This document shows, piece by piece, positions 36,265 to 47,982 of a stretch of 64,000 nucleotides of DNA; within the stretch, counting starts at the first letter, position 1, and each line of letters begins with the position of its first letter. A program made the translations under genes and the position numbers. A model generated the notes under the pieces. The model was not told where the DNA came from. It saw only the letters and a list, made by a program, of their open reading frames with translations, and did no database searches. Source of the stretch: Chitinophagaceae bacterium LGM1 (GTDB taxonomy: Bacteria; Bacteroidota; Bacteroidia; Chitinophagales; Chitinophagaceae); NCBI GenBank assembly GCA_018604165.1, contig CP075895.1, positions 1,077,501 to 1,141,500 on the forward strand, in the 5' to 3' direction.

Positions 36265-37743
36265 TTAGTAAGCCCTTGCAAACAACACGTGCTGTGTAGA
36301 TGGCTTGCCTGTCAGTACACACACACCTGCTTCTTGCTCATTGTTCAACGGTATGCAGCGTATGGTAGCTTTGGTCAGGTCTTTTATTTTGTCTTCCGTT
36401 TCGGCTGTGCCATCCCAGTGGGCAGCTACAAAGCCTGTTTTCTCGTCCAATGTTTTTACAAAATCATCCCAGTTATCCACTTTGGTAATGTGCTCATTAC
36501 GGAAAGCCAATGCTTTGTTGTACATATTACTTTGTATCTCTTGCAGCAGGTTGTCAACGTGTGCAGTCAGTCCGTCCAGCGATACAGATGCTTTTGTTTT
36601 TTCATCCCTACGCGCTACTTCTGCTACATTGTTTTCCAAATCGCGCGCACCGAGTGCTATGCGCACAGGTACACCACGCAATTCGTATTCGGCAAATTTC
36701 CATCCCGGGCGTGTAGTATCATCGTTATCATATTTCACACGGATGCCTTGCGCACGTAGTTCTTTTACCAACGCGTTTGCTTTGTCATCTATCTTTTGCC
36801 TTGCATCCGCATCTTTATTGTAGATGGGTACTATTACCACTTGCAATGGTGCTATACGTGGCGGCATCACCAATCCCTCATCATCACTATGTGCCATTAT
36901 CAGCGCGCCTATCAAGCGGGTAGATACACCCCACGATGTTGCCCATACGTATTCTATATTATTATTCTTATCTGCAAATTTCACATCAAATGCCTTCGCG
37001 AAGTTCTGTCCCAAAAAGTGCGATGTGCCTGCTTGCAATGCTTTGCCGTCTTGCATCAGTGCCTCAATACAATAAGTATCCTCTGCGCCTGCAAAACGCT
37101 CGTTGGCAGTCTTCACGCCTTTTATTACAGGCAGTGCCATGTACTCTTCTACAAACGTGGCATATACATCCAGCATCTGTACTGTTTCTGCAATAGCTTC
37201 TTCTTTAGTAGCGTGTGCAGTATGCCCTTCCTGCCACAGAAACTCTGCTGTGCGCAAAAACAGGCGTGTACGCATTTCCCAACGTACTACGTTTGCCCAT
37301 TGGTTTACCAATATCGGTAAGTCGCGGTAAGACTGTACCCATCCTTTATAGGTGCTCCATATAATGGTTTCAGATGTAGGGCGCACTATCAGTTCTTCTT
37401 CCAGTTTGGCGTCGGGGTCAACAATTACGCCACTACCATCGGGTGCATTCTTCAGGCGATAGTGCGTTACCACGGCACATTCTTTGGCAAAGCCCTCTAC
37501 GTGCGATGCTTCTTTGCTCAGATAGCTCTTGGGTATAAATAGTGGAAAGTATGCGTTCTGATGCCCTGTATCTTTAAACATTTTGTCCAGTACATCGCGC
37601 ATGTTTTCCCATAGAGCGTAGCCATAAGGCTTTATTACCATGCACCCGCGCACGTCCGAATGTTCTGCCAATCCGCCCTTCAGTACCAGGTCGTTATACC
37701 ATTGCGAGTAATCCTGTTTACGAGATGTTAAATTATCTGCCAT
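36265..37743 (-). CDS. proS: Prolyl-tRNA synthetase, archaeal/eukaryotic type
   Basis: A 492-residue class II synthetase that charges tRNA-Pro. The short form without the bacterial editing insertion is evident from length and from motifs: [42 protein letters not shown] in outline, [12 protein letters not shown] (motif 2 region), [21 protein letters not shown] in outline and [19 protein letters not shown] (motif 3). The C-terminal [12 protein letters not shown] region and the final AY residues are typical. The start codon lies 40 bases after a -7 promoter box on this strand. Confidence 0.96.
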   Translation of the reverse strand: MADNLTSRKQDYSQWYNDLVLKGGLAEHSDVRGCMVIKPYGYALWENMRDVLDKMFKDTGHQNAYFPLFIPKSYLSKEASHVEGFAKECAVVTHYRLKNAPDGSGVIVDPDAKLEEELIVRPTSETIIWSTYKGWVQSYRDLPILVNQWANVVRWEMRTRLFLRTAEFLWQEGHTAHATKEEAIAETVQMLDVYATFVEEYMALPVIKGVKTANERFAGAEDTYCIEALMQDGKALQAGTSHFLGQNFAKAFDVKFADKNNNIEYVWATSWGVSTRLIGALIMAHSDDEGLVMPPRIAPLQVVIVPIYNKDADARQKIDDKANALVKELRAQGIRVKYDNDDTTRPGWKFAEYELRGVPVRIALGARDLENNVAEVARRDEKTKASVSLDGLTAHVDNLLQEIQSNMYNKALAFRNEHITKVDNWDDFVKTLDEKTGFVAAHWDGTAETEDKIKDLTKATIRCIPLNNEQEAGVCVLTGKPSTQHVLFARAY

Positions 37744-37782
37744 AAGTCGTTTGGCACGTTTTTCGTTGCCTTTTTAGTGGCG

Positions 37783-37790
37783 CAAATGTA
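37783..37790 (-). promoter_or_regulatory. -7 promoter element before proS
   Basis: On the minus strand TACATTTG matches TAnnTTTG and is followed by CG. It is 39 bases before the proS start codon. It also lies only about 30 bases upstream of the divergent Gly/Trp-rich gene. Confidence 0.4.
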
Positions 37791-37820
37791 CTAATTTCAC
37801 TAAGCAAAATTCATATAAAG

Positions 37821-39098
37821 ATGAAACGCTTTCTTTTAACAGGCCTTGTATTGATGAGTATGGCAGGTGCTACGGTGTATGCACAGCAGTACGATGATGA
37901 CATATACACCACCAGCCGCGATGCACGCCGAAAAGCGAAAGCAGAGAAAAAAGCACAGGAAGAATACCAGCGCCAGCAAGAGGAAGAAGCTGCCGCCCGC
38001 CGTGCTGCTGAAGAGCGCAATGGTGGCGGTGTAGATAGCTATAATGACGGTTCTTATGCCGATGGCAATGATACGTATATAGATTACGACGACGACTCTT
38101 ATTACAGCAATCGTTTCAACCGTTTTGGTACGGGCGCATTTTATAATCCTTATTGGTGGTACGACCCCTGGTACAATCCGTATTGGGGCTGGGGCCCAGG
38201 CTGGGGTTGGGGTATGCGTCCGGGTTGGTCTGTTGGTGTAGGCTGGGGTGGTGGCCCGTATTGGTCTTCTTATTGGGGTTGGAATAACTGGTATGGCTAT
38301 GGCGGGTTCAACTGCTGGGGCGGTGGCTGGGGTGGTGCCGGCTGGGGTTGGAACAACTGTGGCTGGGGCGGTGGCTACTACAACGGCTACTGGGATGGCT
38401 ACTACAGCGGACTATACAATGGTGGTGGCTTCCGCAATGTAACCTACGGCCCGCGTACATCTTTCAACAGAAATTACAGCAACCAGCGTATGGCAAATAA
38501 TCTTCGCCAAGGTGGTGGTACCCAAATGGGGCAACAACGCTCTACCATGAATGTTGGTGGTCGTGGTATGCCGACACGTGGTAATACAGCAGTGCAGCGA
38601 AGCGCAGAGCCATCTACACGAGGTGGTAATATGAATACGCCATCGCGTAACATGCGCGGTAATGGTGCGGTGATGGAAAGAGGTAATGACAATAATAATA
38701 TAGGTAATGCAGAAAGGCCGATGAGGTCTCGTGGCTCTTATAACGAGGGCAATGTACAAGAGGCAAGGCCTATGCGTGGCGAGCGCAACTATGGTAGCGG
38801 ACAAGTGGCAGAAGAAGCAAGACCAATGCGTAGTGAGCCAAACCGCTTTGAGCAAAGCCGCCCACAACGTGCAGAACAGCCAACACGTAGTTATGAGCAA
38901 CCGGCACGTAGCTACGAACAGCCACGTAGCCAACCATCTCGGAGTTATGAAAATAACAGTGGCGGACGCAGTTGGGGTGGTGGTAACAGTGGTGGCGGTG
39001 GCAGCCGTGGCGGTGGTGGATTTGGCGGTAGTTCCGGCGGCGGCGGTGGTGGCCGTAGCGGTGGCGGCGGATTTGGTGGCGGTGGTGGCCGCAGATAA
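37821..39098 (+). CDS. Exported Trp/Gly-rich low-complexity protein
   Basis: A 425-residue exported protein. In order: signal peptide (ending TVYAQQ), a charged coiled-coil (RRKAKAEKKAQEEYQRQQEE), an acidic-tyrosine region, a region with extreme Trp, Gly and Tyr content (about 105-205; units such as NPYWWYDPWYN and GWGPGWGWGM), an Arg/Asn/Met-rich region, repeats around QPxRSYEQP and a Gly/Ser tail (GGGGFGGSSGGGGGG). No catalytic motif is visible. The plan resembles adhesive or structural coat proteins. Codon bias is strong enough that other frames also look open, but only this frame has a signal peptide. Confidence 0.75.
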   Translation: MKRFLLTGLVLMSMAGATVYAQQYDDDIYTTSRDARRKAKAEKKAQEEYQRQQEEEAAARRAAEERNGGGVDSYNDGSYADGNDTYIDYDDDSYYSNRFNRFGTGAFYNPYWWYDPWYNPYWGWGPGWGWGMRPGWSVGVGWGGGPYWSSYWGWNNWYGYGGFNCWGGGWGGAGWGWNNCGWGGGYYNGYWDGYYSGLYNGGGFRNVTYGPRTSFNRNYSNQRMANNLRQGGGTQMGQQRSTMNVGGRGMPTRGNTAVQRSAEPSTRGGNMNTPSRNMRGNGAVMERGNDNNNIGNAERPMRSRGSYNEGNVQEARPMRGERNYGSGQVAEEARPMRSEPNRFEQSRPQRAEQPTRSYEQPARSYEQPRSQPSRSYENNSGGRSWGGGNSGGGGSRGGGGFGGSSGGGGGGRSGGGGFGGGGGRR

Positions 39099-39107
39099 GA
39101 TGTTTTT

Positions 39108-39141
39108 ATAATAAAGGCAGTAGCGATACTGCCTTTATTAT
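39108..39141 (+). terminator. Hairpin after the Trp/Gly-rich gene
   Basis: A perfect 15-bp stem (ATAATAAAGGCAGTA with TACTGCCTTTATTAT) has a GCGA tetraloop nine bases past the stop codon. The tail GTTCGTT is not T-rich, so this is a probable rather than certain terminator. Confidence 0.7.
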
Positions 39142-39276
39142 GTTCGTTAAACCTATCTTAATATCACGCCCGCTTTTAACATAGGCATAGCATTTGATTG
39201 GAGATATTTGTTGTGTTTATATTAAACAATCACAATCTTTAATTGTCTTTTATTCAATCATAAGAAATCTGCTTTT

Positions 39277-40827
39277 ATGAATATCCGCAGTTATCTGGTA
39301 GCAGGCACATTGCTCCTTACGGCTACAACCAATCAGGCATCCGCACAAGACGAAACAGATGCACTCCGCTTTTCTTACCTGCAACCGCAGGGTACGGCAC
39401 GCTCTATGGCTATAGGTGGCGCACTGGGCGCATTGGGTGGCGATTTTACATCGCTGAGTGTAAACCCGGCAGGTATTGGTGTTTACAGGCGTTCGGAGTT
39501 TACATTCACTCCATCTATAAAAGTGAATAACATCAACGGTACATACCTCGGCACACAAGCAGACGATAGCCGTACTCGTTTTACTGTCAATAATCTTGGT
39601 GTGGTGTTTACCAACAGGCCCGAAGGCAAACGTTACGAACGTGCCAAATGGAAATCAGTTTCATTCGGTATCGGTGTTAACAGGTTGGCTGACTTCAACC
39701 AAAACTATACCTACGGTGGCAGAATGAACATTAACCCGAATGATAATAACTCATCCTCAGGCGCAGAGGTATTTTCGATAGATGCTAATTTGTTCCCGGG
39801 AGATGTGAGTAATGCAGATGCATCGGGTACACCTGCATATCTTGGCTATCAGAGTTACCTGCTCGATAGCCTTAATGGCAATTTCTTTCCTGTAACGTTT
39901 AATACATCTGCTGTTAATCAGCAACGCAGTGTAGTGCAGCGTGGCGGTATATCTGAAATGGCTATATCTCTTGGTGGCAATTATGAAGAAAAACTGATGT
40001 TAGGTGCTACGCTAGGTATACAGTCTTTGCGTTACAACCGAGAAATAACTTATCAGGAGAGTGATGCCACTAACAATGCTAATAACTACTTCGACAATTT
40101 CAGCTATCGCGAAACCTTAGATATACGTGGTAGCGGTCTGAACCTGAAGTTGGGTATGATATACAAACCGATAGATGCTATTCGTATTGGCGCTGCTATC
40201 CATACACCTACACTATACAATCTGAAAGACGAACTCAACAAGTCATTGACTACAAACACAGAAAACTTCAAGAACGAACTGGGCGTTGGCGGTTCATCTG
40301 TAACACGTGTAGATGCACCACTGAATGTGTACGAATATACGCTCGTTACACCTTGGCGTGCAGTATTAAGTGCGGCAGGTGTATTTGGCAAATATGGGTT
40401 TATTAGCGTGGATTATGAATATGTAGATTATGCATCTGCTCGTTTCACCTTTGAGGGTGCAGACCGCAGCTTGCAAAATGATATTAACCAATCTATCCGT
40501 AATACCTATACAGGTGCATCCAATCTACGCCTCGGCTTGGAGGGTAGGATAGACCAGATAGCGCTACGTGTAGGCTTTGGTTACTATGGCAGCCCGTACA
40601 AAAATGCCAACTTCAATGCCGACCGTATTGACATATCTGCCGGTATAGGCTTCCGTACTGATAATTGGTTTATAGACCTCGCCTTTATTAATAGCCAAAG
40701 TGAAGTAAGGGAACAACCATATACGCTGAATCCCCAGACAGCAGGCTATGCCAATGTAATAGTGCCAACAGCTACATTGAAAAACAGTTTCAACAATGCA
40801 GCACTTACATTTGGTGTAAGGTTTTAG
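39277..40827 (+). CDS. Outer-membrane protein, OmpP1/FadL-like
   Basis: A 516-residue outer-membrane beta-barrel. The signal peptide ends near NQASAQ. The mature N-terminus (ALRFSYLQPQGTARSMAIGGALGALGGDFTSLSVNPAGIG in outline) is the pattern of OmpP1/FadL/PorV-like barrels, in which the amino end plugs the pore. Strands with alternating residues continue to a C-terminal ALTFGVRF ending in Phe, as expected for BAM-inserted barrels. The substrate could be a hydrophobic compound; a T9SS PorV-like role is not indicated. Confidence 0.85.
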   Translation: MNIRSYLVAGTLLLTATTNQASAQDETDALRFSYLQPQGTARSMAIGGALGALGGDFTSLSVNPAGIGVYRRSEFTFTPSIKVNNINGTYLGTQADDSRTRFTVNNLGVVFTNRPEGKRYERAKWKSVSFGIGVNRLADFNQNYTYGGRMNINPNDNNSSSGAEVFSIDANLFPGDVSNADASGTPAYLGYQSYLLDSLNGNFFPVTFNTSAVNQQRSVVQRGGISEMAISLGGNYEEKLMLGATLGIQSLRYNREITYQESDATNNANNYFDNFSYRETLDIRGSGLNLKLGMIYKPIDAIRIGAAIHTPTLYNLKDELNKSLTTNTENFKNELGVGGSSVTRVDAPLNVYEYTLVTPWRAVLSAAGVFGKYGFISVDYEYVDYASARFTFEGADRSLQNDINQSIRNTYTGASNLRLGLEGRIDQIALRVGFGYYGSPYKNANFNADRIDISAGIGFRTDNWFIDLAFINSQSEVREQPYTLNPQTAGYANVIVPTATLKNSFNNAALTFGVRF

Positions 40828-40851
40828 AAAAATAATAGTAAGCGATATGCG

Positions 40852-40886
40852 AAACGGCAGGATTTTTAGTCCTGCCGTTTTGTTAT
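40852..40886 (+). terminator. Terminator after the OmpP1/FadL-like gene
   Basis: An 11-bp stem (AAACGGCAGGA, 40852-40862, with TCCTGCCGTTT, 40870-40880) has a 7-base T-rich loop and a short TGTTATT tail. It lies 24 bases after the stop codon. Confidence 0.8.
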
Positions 40887-41002
40887 TAGTACTTATTAAC
40901 AGAGTAGTATCACCGTACCTTATACCGTCTTCAATATTATCTAATGCTTCTTAACATTCACTACTAGCTAATCTTATAACTTCATCATTAAATATCGTAA
41001 TC

Positions 41003-41401
41003 ATGACTACCACACAATTAGTAAGCAACACCCTTTCTTCCGAAGCTACAAAGTGGGCTATGGATAAATATAAAGCTGTTGATGCACGCAATCATGATGC
41101 TTATGCCGCATTTCTGGCAGACGATTGTAAACTGCAATTTGGCAATAACCCTGTTGTAGCGGGAGAGGCTGCCATGCTTGCGGGCGTAGATAATTTCTGG
41201 TATAGCATCCACGGCTTAAACCATAATTTTATAAACATGCTCGGCAACGATGACTTGATGGTTCTGGAAGCAATGATAGACTACACCCGTGCAGATGATA
41301 AAATAGTAACCGTGCCATGTGTTACTATTATAGAGCGAAACCAAGCAGGAGAAGCTACTTTTATACGCATCTTTATAGACCTTGCGCCTGTATTTGCATA
41401 G
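41003..41401 (+). CDS. SnoaL/NTF2-like small protein
   Basis: A 132-residue cytoplasmic protein with the NTF2-like (SnoaL) cone fold: helix AMDKYKAVDARNHDAYAAFLADDC in outline, the FGNNPVVAGEAAM turn, GLNHNFINML and the final strands (VPCVTIIERNQAGEATFIRIFIDLAP in outline). Such proteins isomerise or bind small ligands; no active residues can be assigned. It stands alone, 120 bases after a terminator. Confidence 0.82.
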   Translation: MTTTQLVSNTLSSEATKWAMDKYKAVDARNHDAYAAFLADDCKLQFGNNPVVAGEAAMLAGVDNFWYSIHGLNHNFINMLGNDDLMVLEAMIDYTRADDKIVTVPCVTIIERNQAGEATFIRIFIDLAPVFA

Positions 41402-41547
41402 ATAGGTACTTTTTTGTTTAAGAATTGTACTCTTCTTATTTATTGTTTTTTCTTGTAAAAATATTTTTACTGAATAGGTACATTTAATTGGTAAAACAGG
41501 GGTTGGCAACTATAAATAAAAAATATATTCTCTAAAGCATCCTGTTA

Positions 41548-41555
41548 TATATTTG
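41548..41555 (+). promoter_or_regulatory. -7 promoter element before the 41585 gene
   Basis: TATATTTG is an exact match to TAnnTTTG and is followed by CTG. It lies 29 bases before the ATG at 41585 and supports that start over the upstream in-frame codon at 41561. No -33 TTTG is seen at the usual distance. Confidence 0.45.
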
Positions 41556-41584
41556 CTGAAGTGATAATTTTCAGTCAAAAGGAA

Positions 41585-42106
41585 ATGAAATACCTATTAA
41601 CTTTTGTATTCATTGCAATCTGCATCGCTACGCAAGCACAACAACAAAGAAGGGGAACATACACCCCCAAACCTAAACGAGAGAAGTCTGCCCCATTGAC
41701 GCCCGCAAAAACAGAAGTGGGTTTTGATGCAGGTTACTGCCCGATAGAATATGGCGGTGGGCCTACAGCAAGGGTTGTAGCATCTGCACGTATGCAAAAG
41801 CATTTGCAGCTATTTGCAGGCGCTGATGTTGTACTAAGCGGCTTGCGCAATGATATTGGTTTTGGGGCGGGTCTCAATTTCCCGTTTGGTACACAACGCT
41901 CTTATTTTTATCCCGGCATTTATATAGGCCATTATATAGGCACATCATCGGTTTTTGGTGGGCAGATAGGCTATGTGGGCTATGTAAGCAAAGGGGTAGC
42001 ACTGCATATAGAAGGTGGCTACAGATGGGGTGCGAATGGAAGTGTTGTTTCTAATGGTGTCAGCTATGTGCCTGTGGTAGTAGGTGTGCGTTTTGCTTTA
42101 GATTAA
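41585..42106 (+). CDS. Exported small beta-barrel-like protein
   Basis: A 173-residue exported protein. The signal peptide (MKYLLTFVFIAICIATQAQ) is followed by a basic linker (QRRGTYTPKPKREK) and strands with Gly-rich turns (EVGFDAGYCPIEYGGGPTARV in outline, LQLFAGADVVLSGLRNDIGFGAG, YPGIYIGHYIG, VVVGVRFALD). It could be a small outer-membrane barrel. The family is not recognised. The ATG at 41585 is used, 29 bases after a -7 promoter element. Confidence 0.7.
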   Translation: MKYLLTFVFIAICIATQAQQQRRGTYTPKPKREKSAPLTPAKTEVGFDAGYCPIEYGGGPTARVVASARMQKHLQLFAGADVVLSGLRNDIGFGAGLNFPFGTQRSYFYPGIYIGHYIGTSSVFGGQIGYVGYVSKGVALHIEGGYRWGANGSVVSNGVSYVPVVVGVRFALD

Positions 42107-42168
42107 ATTTTATTGAATTATTCTTTTTAGAATGCTGATAACTAAATATAGCTATTGGCAGATACCTT

Positions 42169-42207
42169 ATAGACACCGTCTATGCAAACATACAAACTAT
42201 CAGTTTG
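42169..42207. promoter_or_regulatory. Two inverted repeats upstream of katG
   Basis: ATAGAC-ACC-GTCTAT (42169-42183) and CAAACT-ATC-AGTTTG (42193-42207) are both perfect 6-3-6 inverted repeats, 9 bases apart. They lie 140-178 bases before the katG start. Their equal geometry suggests dimer binding sites, though the half-sites differ and do not match the PerR or OxyR consensus I know. Confidence 0.4.
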
Positions 42208-42301
42208 AACATTCGTTGCCGATTGCCCATTTTTGTGCTGCCCCGAAACAAAGCCGTTTACTGCCAAACTATGATGTTTGTCATATACCGCTTGCACATA
42301 G

Positions 42302-44563
<2,262 letters not shown>

Positions 44564-44590
44564 GAGAAAGAAGAATAATCAGCATTGTTT

Positions 44591-44618
44591 AACAGCCTTG
44601 TCGTTTGACAGGGCTGTT
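44591..44618. terminator. Hairpin between katG and the LytT-like regulator gene
   Basis: A 12-bp stem with one wobble (AACAGCCTTGTC with GACAGGGCTGTT) has a GTTT loop. It lies 27 bases past katG and 5 bases from the stop of the convergent regulator gene. T-rich tails are weak on both sides. Confidence 0.65.
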
Positions 44619-44623
44619 ATCAT

Positions 44624-45325
44624 TTACACCAACCTATACTTATTCAGCACAGCCAACACTTGTTCTTTATATGTATTGCCAATAGATATGCTGTGGTCGC
44701 GTATGCGGAGTGTATGGTTATTGGCTTCTGTTATGTACTGTATATTAACGATGTACGATTTCTGCACACGGATGAATTGTGTGTATGGTGCAAGTGTTTC
44801 TTCAAGGCTCTTCATAGTGCAGTGTATCAGTTTTTTACCATCAGTGGTGTGTAGTTGTATATAGTCGCGCAGGGCTTCTGCATACAGTAGTTGTTGCAGG
44901 TCTATACGCACCAGTTTGCCATCTGCTTTTACAAACACGGTATTGTCTGGTGCTTTGCTTGCAGGCTGTTGGTGTTGCAGTATATCATTCGCTTTTTGTA
45001 TCGCTTTCAAAAAACGTTCAAAGGATATGGGCTTTAGCAAATAGTCCACCGCATTCAGTTCATAGCTCTCAATCGCATATTCGGTATAGGCAGTTGTGAA
45101 TATGACGAGTGGTGGTTTTTTCAACGATTTGATGAAGTCCATGCCCGTTACCTCAGGCATATTAATATCCAGCAACAATACATCTATCGGCTGGCTGTTG
45201 ATGATGCGGAATGCTTCGGGTGCATTGCGGCATTTACCCACCAATACCAAGTCCGGTATTTTGCGGATGTAGGTCTCCAGTATGTCTTGCGCTATTGGTT
45301 CGTCGTCTGTTATCAGTATTCGCAT
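44624..45325 (-). CDS. LytTR-type response regulator
   Basis: A 233-residue DNA-binding regulator. The receiver domain has Asp53 as phosphate acceptor (LLLDINMPEVTG), acidic DDEP at the start and Lys in LLKPISF. The LytTR domain (about 130-233) shows FVKADGKLVRIDLQQLLYAEALRDYIQLH in outline and FIRVQKSYIVNIQYI. It lies five bases after the stop of its histidine kinase, in the same operon. Targets are unknown; katG is convergent and need not be one. Confidence 0.94.
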   Translation of the reverse strand: MRILITDDEPIAQDILETYIRKIPDLVLVGKCRNAPEAFRIINSQPIDVLLLDINMPEVTGMDFIKSLKKPPLVIFTTAYTEYAIESYELNAVDYLLKPISFERFLKAIQKANDILQHQQPASKAPDNTVFVKADGKLVRIDLQQLLYAEALRDYIQLHTTDGKKLIHCTMKSLEETLAPYTQFIRVQKSYIVNIQYITEANNHTLRIRDHSISIGNTYKEQVLAVLNKYRLV

Positions 45326-45330
45326 CTTGC

Positions 45331-46410
45331 TTACAATTCTACAGTTATGTTTACTACAAAGGCATCGTCCTGTGGTGCAGTACTTATACTGTGCTTGTCG
45401 GGGTATAGTAGTGCCAGCCGCTTGCGTAGGTTGCTAAGCCCTATGCCGCCCTGCGCATCGTTTCCGTTGCTCTCTTTATAGTTGTTGCGAGAGCTGATGG
45501 TGAGTACATTCTCTTTTATCTCTACTGCAAAATCTATAAAATAAGTATCTGCTATTACACGAGTTGCATGTTTAAAAACATTCTCCAACACGGGCAACCA
45601 TAGCAATGGTGGTACTAAGTATTCTTTATCTGCCAATATATGGAATGTAAAATCGTTGCCCCGTGGCAGGCGCAGCAGTTCAAGGTCTATATATGCCTGC
45701 ATCACTTCTTTCTCTTTTTCAAAAGGTACACGCTCGCTATTACTTTCGTACAGCATATAGCGTAGTATAGATGACAGGCGAAGAATGGCATCGGGTGTAT
45801 TATCTGCTTTCTTTAAAGACAAACCATAGAGGTTGTTCAGTGTATTGAAAAGAAAATGCGGGTTCACCTGATTTTTCAGGAAGTGCAGTTCTGTTTCCAG
45901 TTGTTTGTGTTGGGTGGCTTCCAGTATTTTGCGCTGGCGTGCATAGTCGTTCATATACCATGCCGTACTCATAATGAATAACCACACCAGTAAACCCAAT
46001 GCACAGGTGCCTATCTCATACAATACCTGCTCGAGTGTACGTGAAGTATCCAGAACGGTAGAGAAAACACTGATATGGTGTATGCTCACTTGCGGATACC
46101 GCGTTATAAAAGCCTTAACGGATAATACAAAAACCGTAGCAGTAATGAGTGTAAGCAATGCTGCCCGCCATGCATAAGCCCCATATTTTTTAGGGCGCAT
46201 ATAGGCTGGCATCAACCACAGGTTATTGATATAGGTATATGTCATAAGGATAGAGGTAGTAATGGCAATACCTGTTATATAAACCGAAACGGGGAATATC
46301 TTATTCTTGCTATCATTGTTCCAGACGATATATATCATCGCCACCCAAAAGAGGATATTCCTCACAAGGCGGCTGTTGATGATGCTGATAATATTGCCGG
46401 ACAACTTCAT
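45331..46410 (-). CDS. LytS-like sensor histidine kinase
   Basis: A 359-residue membrane kinase of the His_kinase (PF06580) group. Four helices (about 15-155) precede a short coiled-coil and the phosphorylation site NPHFLFNTLNNLY with His185. The ATP-binding domain has PPLLWLPVLENVFKHA and GGIGLSNLRKRLALLYP. The gene is upstream of its LytTR regulator with a five-base gap. In Bacteroidota such pairs often control surface or stress genes; the signal is not evident from sequence. Confidence 0.93.
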   Translation of the reverse strand: MKLSGNIISIINSRLVRNILFWVAMIYIVWNNDSKNKIFPVSVYITGIAITTSILMTYTYINNLWLMPAYMRPKKYGAYAWRAALLTLITATVFVLSVKAFITRYPQVSIHHISVFSTVLDTSRTLEQVLYEIGTCALGLLVWLFIMSTAWYMNDYARQRKILEATQHKQLETELHFLKNQVNPHFLFNTLNNLYGLSLKKADNTPDAILRLSSILRYMLYESNSERVPFEKEKEVMQAYIDLELLRLPRGNDFTFHILADKEYLVPPLLWLPVLENVFKHATRVIADTYFIDFAVEIKENVLTISSRNNYKESNGNDAQGGIGLSNLRKRLALLYPDKHSISTAPQDDAFVVNITVEL

Positions 46411-46527
46411 TGCTGCAAGTAATGAATATTATACCGATTGTAATAACATTTTCATGACAAAACCCCAGTTTCTTTCGACAAAATTGCCACCATCATTTTC
46501 ATCGAAAAAACAAACAGGTTCGTCTAA

Positions 46528-46535
46528 TAAATTTG
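46528..46535 (+). promoter_or_regulatory. -7 promoter element before the serine hydrolase gene
   Basis: TAAATTTG matches TAnnTTTG and is followed by CAG. It lies 49 bases before the ATG at 46585. No -33 TTTG is seen at the usual distance. Confidence 0.4.
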
Positions 46536-46584
46536 CAGGGGTGATGCGCTATGTATTGCTTTGTACCAACAAATCGCTTCAACA

Positions 46585-47949
46585 ATGAAAAAACTACTAC
46601 TTGCTATTATCGTATTGCTACACAGCATAGGCAGCCAGGCGCAGATACCTGCCGCATTTGCCAACCACCTGCAATATCTGCTGGATAGTGCATGCACCAA
46701 AAACAAAGTAAAGGGCGTAACGGCTGCCGTATTAGTACCTGGCATGGGTGTGTGGAAGGGCAGCTACGGCGTGTCGCACGATGCGGTAAAGATAACACCC
46801 GATACATGGCAACCCATAGGTAGCAATACCAAAACATTTACCACAGCCATACTGCTGCAACTGCAAGAAGAAGGCAAGCTGGACCTTGATGACAGCATCG
46901 GTACTTGGCTGCAAGGCATAGCCAATGTTAGCGGTAAGATAACCATACGCCAGATGCTGAACCATACCAGTGGCATCTACAACTTTACCAACAACCCGGC
47001 ATTCTCAGCTGCGCTGAATGCCGACTACACCAAAGTATGGAAGCCTGAAGATGCATTACAATACATTGCTGCACCAAGTTTTGCACCGGGTATGGGTTGG
47101 GAATACTGCAATTCGGGCTACATATTGGCAGGTATGATTATCAGCAAAGTACTGAACGTACCTTTTGAAACCGCGCTGCGTAACCGCATCCTCAACCCGC
47201 GCAACTACAACAAATCTATACTCTTTCCGCAAGAGGCAGCAACGGGCTATATACCGCATGGCTGGTCTGTAAACGCATCGGGTGGTACGAAGCTGGAAGA
47301 TATACAAGTAGAATACAATTACGACAATACGGCTTTTCAAAGTATGGCAGGTGCGGCAGGTGGCATCATATCTACCGCCGAAGACAACGTACATTTTTGG
47401 GATGACCTGATGAACGGACGCATCGTCAACAACACATCGCTGCAAGAGCTGTACACAACCGTATCTATGGGGGGTGGTGCCAACCGTTACGGCCTAGGTG
47501 TTTTCAGGTATGCAGGTGTTAACGGGCGTGTGGGTTACTGTCATGGTGGTACGTGCTTTGGTTATATCAACGAAAACTTCCGCGACTCGCTGAGTGGTAT
47601 ATGTATTACATTGCTTTCAAATCAAGACAGCATCAACAACAGTTTATTGTTCAGCCGCATATTGCTACCCCTGCATCGCTATCTGATAAAACTGCCAACA
47701 GCAGCCATAGCAGGTGCTGAAAGCAAGCCTACCATCAGCATACACCCCAACCCCGTTGGCAAACAAATAACCATCAAAGGATTGAAAACAATGACAATAG
47801 CTACCGTGTATGATATGACGGGCAGGCAAGTATTGCAACAGGCAGTTAATAATAACATGATAAATGTAGAACAACTACCGCAGGGTAATTATGTGCTTAG
47901 CCTGATGACAGATGACGAGCGCATGACAATGAAATTTGTAAAAGAGTAA
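46585..47949 (+). CDS. T9SS-secreted serine hydrolase, beta-lactamase class C fold
   Basis: A 454-residue exported hydrolase. The signal peptide ends near GSQAQ. The SxxK motif is Ser80-Asn-Thr-Lys83 in PIGSNTKTF, the second motif YxN is EYCNSGY and the third is likely CHGGTCFG. These define penicillin-binding/esterase relatives (class C beta-lactamase fold) that cleave D-Ala peptides or esters. The C-terminus is a type A sorting domain (SIHPNPVGKQITIKGL, VYDMTGRQVLQQ, GNYVLSLMTDD). The ATG at 46585 begins the signal peptide. The next gene, 33 bases on, carries a near copy of the same sorting domain. Confidence 0.9.
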   Translation: MKKLLLAIIVLLHSIGSQAQIPAAFANHLQYLLDSACTKNKVKGVTAAVLVPGMGVWKGSYGVSHDAVKITPDTWQPIGSNTKTFTTAILLQLQEEGKLDLDDSIGTWLQGIANVSGKITIRQMLNHTSGIYNFTNNPAFSAALNADYTKVWKPEDALQYIAAPSFAPGMGWEYCNSGYILAGMIISKVLNVPFETALRNRILNPRNYNKSILFPQEAATGYIPHGWSVNASGGTKLEDIQVEYNYDNTAFQSMAGAAGGIISTAEDNVHFWDDLMNGRIVNNTSLQELYTTVSMGGGANRYGLGVFRYAGVNGRVGYCHGGTCFGYINENFRDSLSGICITLLSNQDSINNSLLFSRILLPLHRYLIKLPTAAIAGAESKPTISIHPNPVGKQITIKGLKTMTIATVYDMTGRQVLQQAVNNNMINVEQLPQGNYVLSLMTDDERMTMKFVKE

Positions 47950-47982
47950 ACCACTAACTTTATACAATAAATACATATTACC

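Noticed and set aside
38248-39111. Further plus-strand frames across the Trp/Gly-rich gene
   Set aside because: Repetitive Gly codons make shifted frames open by chance; they have no signal peptide or start context.
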